From a bacterium (GTDB taxonomy: Bacteria; Latescibacterota; UBA2968), in NCBI GenBank assembly GCA_027296045.1, contig JAPUJS010000628.1:1-15146 (forward strand): a stretch of DNA of 15,146 nucleotides. Direction: 5' to 3'. The translations under genes and the position numbers were made by a program. Shown here piece by piece: positions 12,742 to 15,146 of the stretch. Numbering within the stretch: the first letter of the stretch is position 1; each line of letters starts with the position of its first letter. The notes beneath the pieces were generated by a model. The model had not been told where the DNA came from. It saw only the letters and a program-made list of their open reading frames with translations, and ran no database searches.

Positions 12742-13838
12742 TCGCCGAATTCATGCCAGAGGTAGCGTTCCTCTAAGGCCTCGGTGTAGGTGGTTTCGAG
12801 GTGGCTTCTGCCGGCGAGGGCTTCGAGCATAGAGAGATGGGTGGCTTTGGGTTCGTGGAGGCCGGTGAGCAGGGCGTTGACGGCGCGTAAGGGGCGGTTG
12901 GGGGTGATGACGAGGTGGGTCCAGCCTTCGCCGGGGTGGACGATGCCGTTTTTGTCGACGACGGTTTCCAGGGCGCGGACGACGGTGGTGCCCACGGCGA
13001 TGACCCGATTGCCTGAGGCAGCGGCCAGGTTGATCTGGCGGGCGGTGTCCAGGGGCACGCGGTAGTATTCTTCGTAGGGCGGTTCATGGTCTTCCAGGCT
13101 GGCCACGCCGGTGTGAAGGATGAGGGGGACGACGTGAACGCCCCGGGAGATGAGCCGGGTGATGACTTCGGGTGTGAAGGCCCGGCCGGCAGAGGGCATT
13201 TCGGCGCTTCCGGGCTCGGTGGCGTAGACGGTTTGATAGTATTCAAGTGGCCACTCCCGAGGGACGTAACCGTAACGGATGGGTTTGCCGTAGCGGTCCA
13301 GATAGGATATAACAGGTTCGGACAGGTCCAGGGTGGCAATCCAGAGGCGGATGGGTTCGTCCTTGTCGTGTCGCTGGTCGGAGCGGTAGGGGGTGTGCAG
13401 GGTGGCCGTGGCGTTGCCGGGCAGGGAGAGGGTTTCGCCGGGAACGGCTCCGTGGAAGGGCTTGGTGGCAGTTTCGTCGGGTCGGCGGACTTCGACAATC
13501 CACAACTCTGCGGGCAGACGGGTGGACAGATGGAGTTCCAGGGGGGTGCCGTCCGAACGGGTGACTTCGAGGGCGGCTTTGAGCGTACCGCTGGTGTTGA
13601 TGACAACCACGTCACCCGGATCCAGGAATTCGGCCAGGTTTCGGAAGGCGGTGTGCTCGACCCGGTCGGAAGCCCGGTAGGAGACCATCAGGCGCACGTC
13701 GTCTCGGGCCATGTTTTTTGCCTCGGGAGGACGATCTGCTTCCAGACTGGCCGGAAGGTGGAAGTCCAGAGGATCGAGATTGGCGATCGGGGTATCGAGC
13801 GTCGGGATGATGGCTGTGTGTAAGGTCTGGGTGAGCAT
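12720..13838 (-). CDS. QueA-like S-adenosylmethionine:tRNA ribosyltransferase-isomerase
   Basis: QueA transfers and rearranges the ribose of S-adenosylmethionine onto preQ1 at tRNA position 34, giving epoxyqueuosine. This 372-residue protein shows the family hallmarks: a start like FHLPASLEADRPPEA, GDVVVINTSGTLKA (75-88), LDRYGKPIRYGYVP (180-193), YQTVYATEPGSAEMPSAG (201-218), HTGVASLEDHEPPYEEYY (242-259), AVGTTVVRALE (281-291) and a C-terminal NALLTGLHEPKATHLSMLEA. It departs from classical QueA in several of these, for instance HTGVASLED where classical enzymes have HVGLGTF. No other queuosine gene (tgt, queC-F, queG) is here, so the same tRNA substrate is likely but not certain. AGGAGG lies seven bases before the ATG. 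It follows the SDR gene by 94 bp, probably in one unit. Confidence 0.85.
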   Translation of the reverse strand: MLTQTLHTAIIPTLDTPIANLDPLDFHLPASLEADRPPEAKNMARDDVRLMVSYRASDRVEHTAFRNLAEFLDPGDVVVINTSGTLKAALEVTRSDGTPLELHLSTRLPAELWIVEVRRPDETATKPFHGAVPGETLSLPGNATATLHTPYRSDQRHDKDEPIRLWIATLDLSEPVISYLDRYGKPIRYGYVPREWPLEYYQTVYATEPGSAEMPSAGRAFTPEVITRLISRGVHVVPLILHTGVASLEDHEPPYEEYYRVPLDTARQINLAAASGNRVIAVGTTVVRALETVVDKNGIVHPGEGWTHLVITPNRPLRAVNALLTGLHEPKATHLSMLEALAGRSHLETTYTEALEERYLWHEFGDLHLILP

Positions 13839-13932
13839 GATGGGCCTCCTATCTAACCCCCTGAAGGGAAGGGAACCAAGGGCGGATTTGGAAGTTCAGT
13901 CGATGCATCCTATTTATTTTTAACGATGTGGA

Positions 13933-14652
13933 TCAGGCTTCTACAAGGGTTTCAGTGGAAATCGCCCGGGCCTGGTAGCGGCCGCTTTCAAAATTGCCTT
14001 CCAGGAGTGCCATCAATCCGGGGACACTGTCTTCGGGAAGGGGGCGGTCGCTGATGTCTTCGCCAGGGAAGGCTTCCTGGTGCATTTGGGTGCGCATGTC
14101 TCCGGGATCGACCCAGTAGATGCGAAGGTCGGTGTTTTCGGCGGCCAGGACTGCCGAGACTTGCTCGAGGGCGGCTTTGCTGGAACCATACCCGCCCCAG
14201 CCCTCATAGGCTTCGACGGCGGCGTCACTGGTGATGTTGACGATCCGGGCTTCGGGTTTGAGGGTGTGTCGAACGGCTTGAAGGATGCCCAGGGGTGCGA
14301 TGACATTGGTCCGATAGACCTGTTCTAAAACCCCCAGGGGGTAATCGAATAGCTCGGGTTGGGGGCTGGGGCCCAGGATGCCGGCATTGTTGATGACCGC
14401 GTCCAGGCCGCCCAGGGCTTCGGCTGCCTCGGCAAGTGCCTGTCGGTGGACAGGATCGGCGATATTGCCCGGAATGGCGGTTACATCCGTCTGGACGGAC
14501 AACGTTTCGCGGGCGGTTTCGAGGGCTTCGATGCCCCGGGCGTTGATGAGCAGGTGCCAGCTCTTGCGGGCCAGTTCGTTGGCAAGGGCAAAGCCCAGGC
14601 CTCGGGAAGCACCGGTGATCAGAGCAGTCGGGGAATGGGTTGAAACAGTCAT
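13933..14652 (-). CDS. Short-chain dehydrogenase/reductase (SDR)
   Basis: 239-residue classical SDR, an NAD(P)H-dependent oxidoreductase. The cofactor motif TGASRGLG is at 13-20, NNAG at 88-91, and the catalytic set Ser142, Tyr155 and Lys159 (YGSSK) is intact. Arg39 after beta-2 (NARG) favours NADP(H). Late in the chain, DPGDMRTQMHQEA replaces the usual P-G-x-x-x-T. The substrate is unknown. AAAGGAGG precedes the ATG. The transcript probably continues into the queA-like gene, since no terminator lies in the 94-bp gap. A strong minus-strand terminator lies upstream (14705-14736), so this gene must have its own promoter in 14653-14705. Confidence 0.92.
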   Translation of the reverse strand: MTVSTHSPTALITGASRGLGFALANELARKSWHLLINARGIEALETARETLSVQTDVTAIPGNIADPVHRQALAEAAEALGGLDAVINNAGILGPSPQPELFDYPLGVLEQVYRTNVIAPLGILQAVRHTLKPEARIVNITSDAAVEAYEGWGGYGSSKAALEQVSAVLAAENTDLRIYWVDPGDMRTQMHQEAFPGEDISDRPLPEDSVPGLMALLEGNFESGRYQARAISTETLVEA

Positions 14653-14704
14653 GGGAAGCCTCCTTTGGGGTGATTTCTGTTTGTTGACGATTAGAAATTA
14701 CCAT

Positions 14705-14736
14705 AAAAAAAGGCCTTCCGCATCGGACGGAAGGCC
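14705..14736 (-). terminator. Rho-independent terminator on the minus strand, gene unassigned
   Basis: GGCCTTCCG (14712-14720) pairs with CGGAAGGCC (14728-14736) around a 7-base loop; on the minus strand a run of seven T follows (14711-14705). It would end a transcript coming from the right, yet no minus-strand gene is seen between here and the window end. That transcript may be a small RNA or start outside the window. Confidence 0.8.
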
Positions 14737-14753
14737 AGAAAGGAGGCTATTTC

Positions 14754-14816
14754 ATGGGACAGGTGTTTGCCTGTCCAAAAGGACAGGCAAGCCGGGTATT
14801 TGGGGAAGCGTTCTGA
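14754..14816 (+). CDS. Possible 20-residue small ORF
   Basis: ATG to TGA with a full AGGAGG seven bases upstream (14741-14746). The peptide MGQVFACPKGQASRVFGEAF has no known relative to me. Its middle codons form the hairpin at 14767-14790. No promoter is evident on the plus strand just upstream. It may be a leader peptide or chance. Confidence 0.25.
   Translation: MGQVFACPKGQASRVFGEAF
14757..14790. repeat. Three-part inverted repeat with exclusive pairings
   Basis: TTGCCTGTCC (14767-14776) pairs perfectly with GGACAGGCAA (14781-14790) around AAAA. The same CCTGTCC could instead pair with GGACAGG at 14757-14763. The two hairpins exclude each other. The set lies just upstream, in minus-strand direction, of the terminator at 14705-14736. 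Confidence 0.6.
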
Positions 14817-15146
14817 TACAGGTGTTCTTTTTCGATGATGATGGGGTTGTGGTCCGGGACGCTTCTCACCGCCTCCCATCCGGGTGACATAGGAGTGGAC
14901 GGAGCCAGGAGCAAAGTGGTTTCGAGTAGTCTGTTTTTAGCAGGTGGTCATTTATTTCTATGGGTGGGATCATGTTTTCCGGTTTTTGGAAATGTATAAT
15001 TTAATATAAATATATAATTTTCAATATGTTAAATTCTAAAAGAAAGCTGGAATAGATCTTGCTCCAAAAAATATAGCTTTATGGATTCTGGATTTTGCCG
15101 ACAAAAAGGATAAGAGCCGGTATGTTCATTTTGCTGGAGAGATTAT
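14817..15146. other. Right-edge region without a confident gene
   Basis: 14817-14940 has no gene I can support. 14988-15040 is almost pure A and T and contains TATAAT-like sequences on both strands, so it may be a divergent promoter region. From about 15049 to the end a plus-strand frame is open (NIALWILDFADKKDKSRYVH) but no ATG, GTG or TTG starts it within the window. It may be part of a gene continuing to the right or chance. Confidence 0.3.

Noticed and set aside
13086..13823. A 245-codon plus-strand open frame opposite the queA-like gene
   Set aside because: Gly/Val-rich antisense shadow with no ribosome site or domain; the minus-strand gene is clearly the real one.
14705..14990. A known metabolite riboswitch on the minus strand
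   Set aside because: The core motifs of TPP, SAM, glycine and T-box leaders are not apparent; only generic hairpins can be supported.

Overview
This 15.1 kb window is a moderately GC-rich chromosomal segment of a free-living bacterium. The gene mix best fits Chloroflexota: a GAF histidine kinase, NarL regulator and SpoIIE phosphatase operon, a Rieske protein with a large unknown C-terminus, a QueA-like enzyme beside an SDR, and a TCGAAC-N4-GTTCGA LexA-type site as used by actinobacteria and related phyla. The phylum is inferred from protein resemblance only.

Left part (1-2540): a GNAT acetyltransferase gene (minus) and a Fic AMPylase-type gene with a C-terminal winged helix (plus) diverge from a promoter region holding a perfect 20-bp-arm palindrome. 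A histidine-phosphatase-like gene follows. The 467 bp from 2540 to 3006 has no large gene. It holds a sigma-70-like promoter, a perfect LexA-type box, a structured stretch with a 19-codon ORF, and a strong terminator at 2791-2827: a candidate damage-controlled small RNA or attenuated leader upstream of an ECF sigma factor gene.

Middle part (3590-6125): a scarred accessory region. It is bracketed by two 3'-terminal remnants of ABC exporter genes, the second a mosaic with a 48-bp in-frame deletion. Between them, on the minus strand, are a CPBP (CAAX-type) membrane protease gene and a DUF2007 gene. The protease gene is flanked by two related imperfect palindromes ending in GCCTAAC/GTTAGGC that look like integron attC sites. 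Next to these lie a broken tyrosine recombinase and the tail of a response regulator. This resembles a decayed gene-cassette array.

Right part (6150-14652): a cupin gene (plus), then minus-strand genes: a VOC protein, a remnant of a second VOC gene, the Rieske protein, a three-gene signalling operon (GAF-HisKA_3 kinase, NarL-type regulator, GAF-SpoIIE phosphatase), a QueA-like enzyme and an SDR. Kinase and phosphatase share a Cys-x-Cys...Cys pattern in their GAF domains, which suggests one redox or gas signal read by both. The phosphatase also begins with a segment resembling the DNA-binding N-domain of tyrosine recombinases.

Right edge (14653-15146): no confident gene, but nested hairpins, a minus-strand terminator without an assigned gene, a 20-codon ORF with a strong ribosome site, and a very AT-rich stretch.
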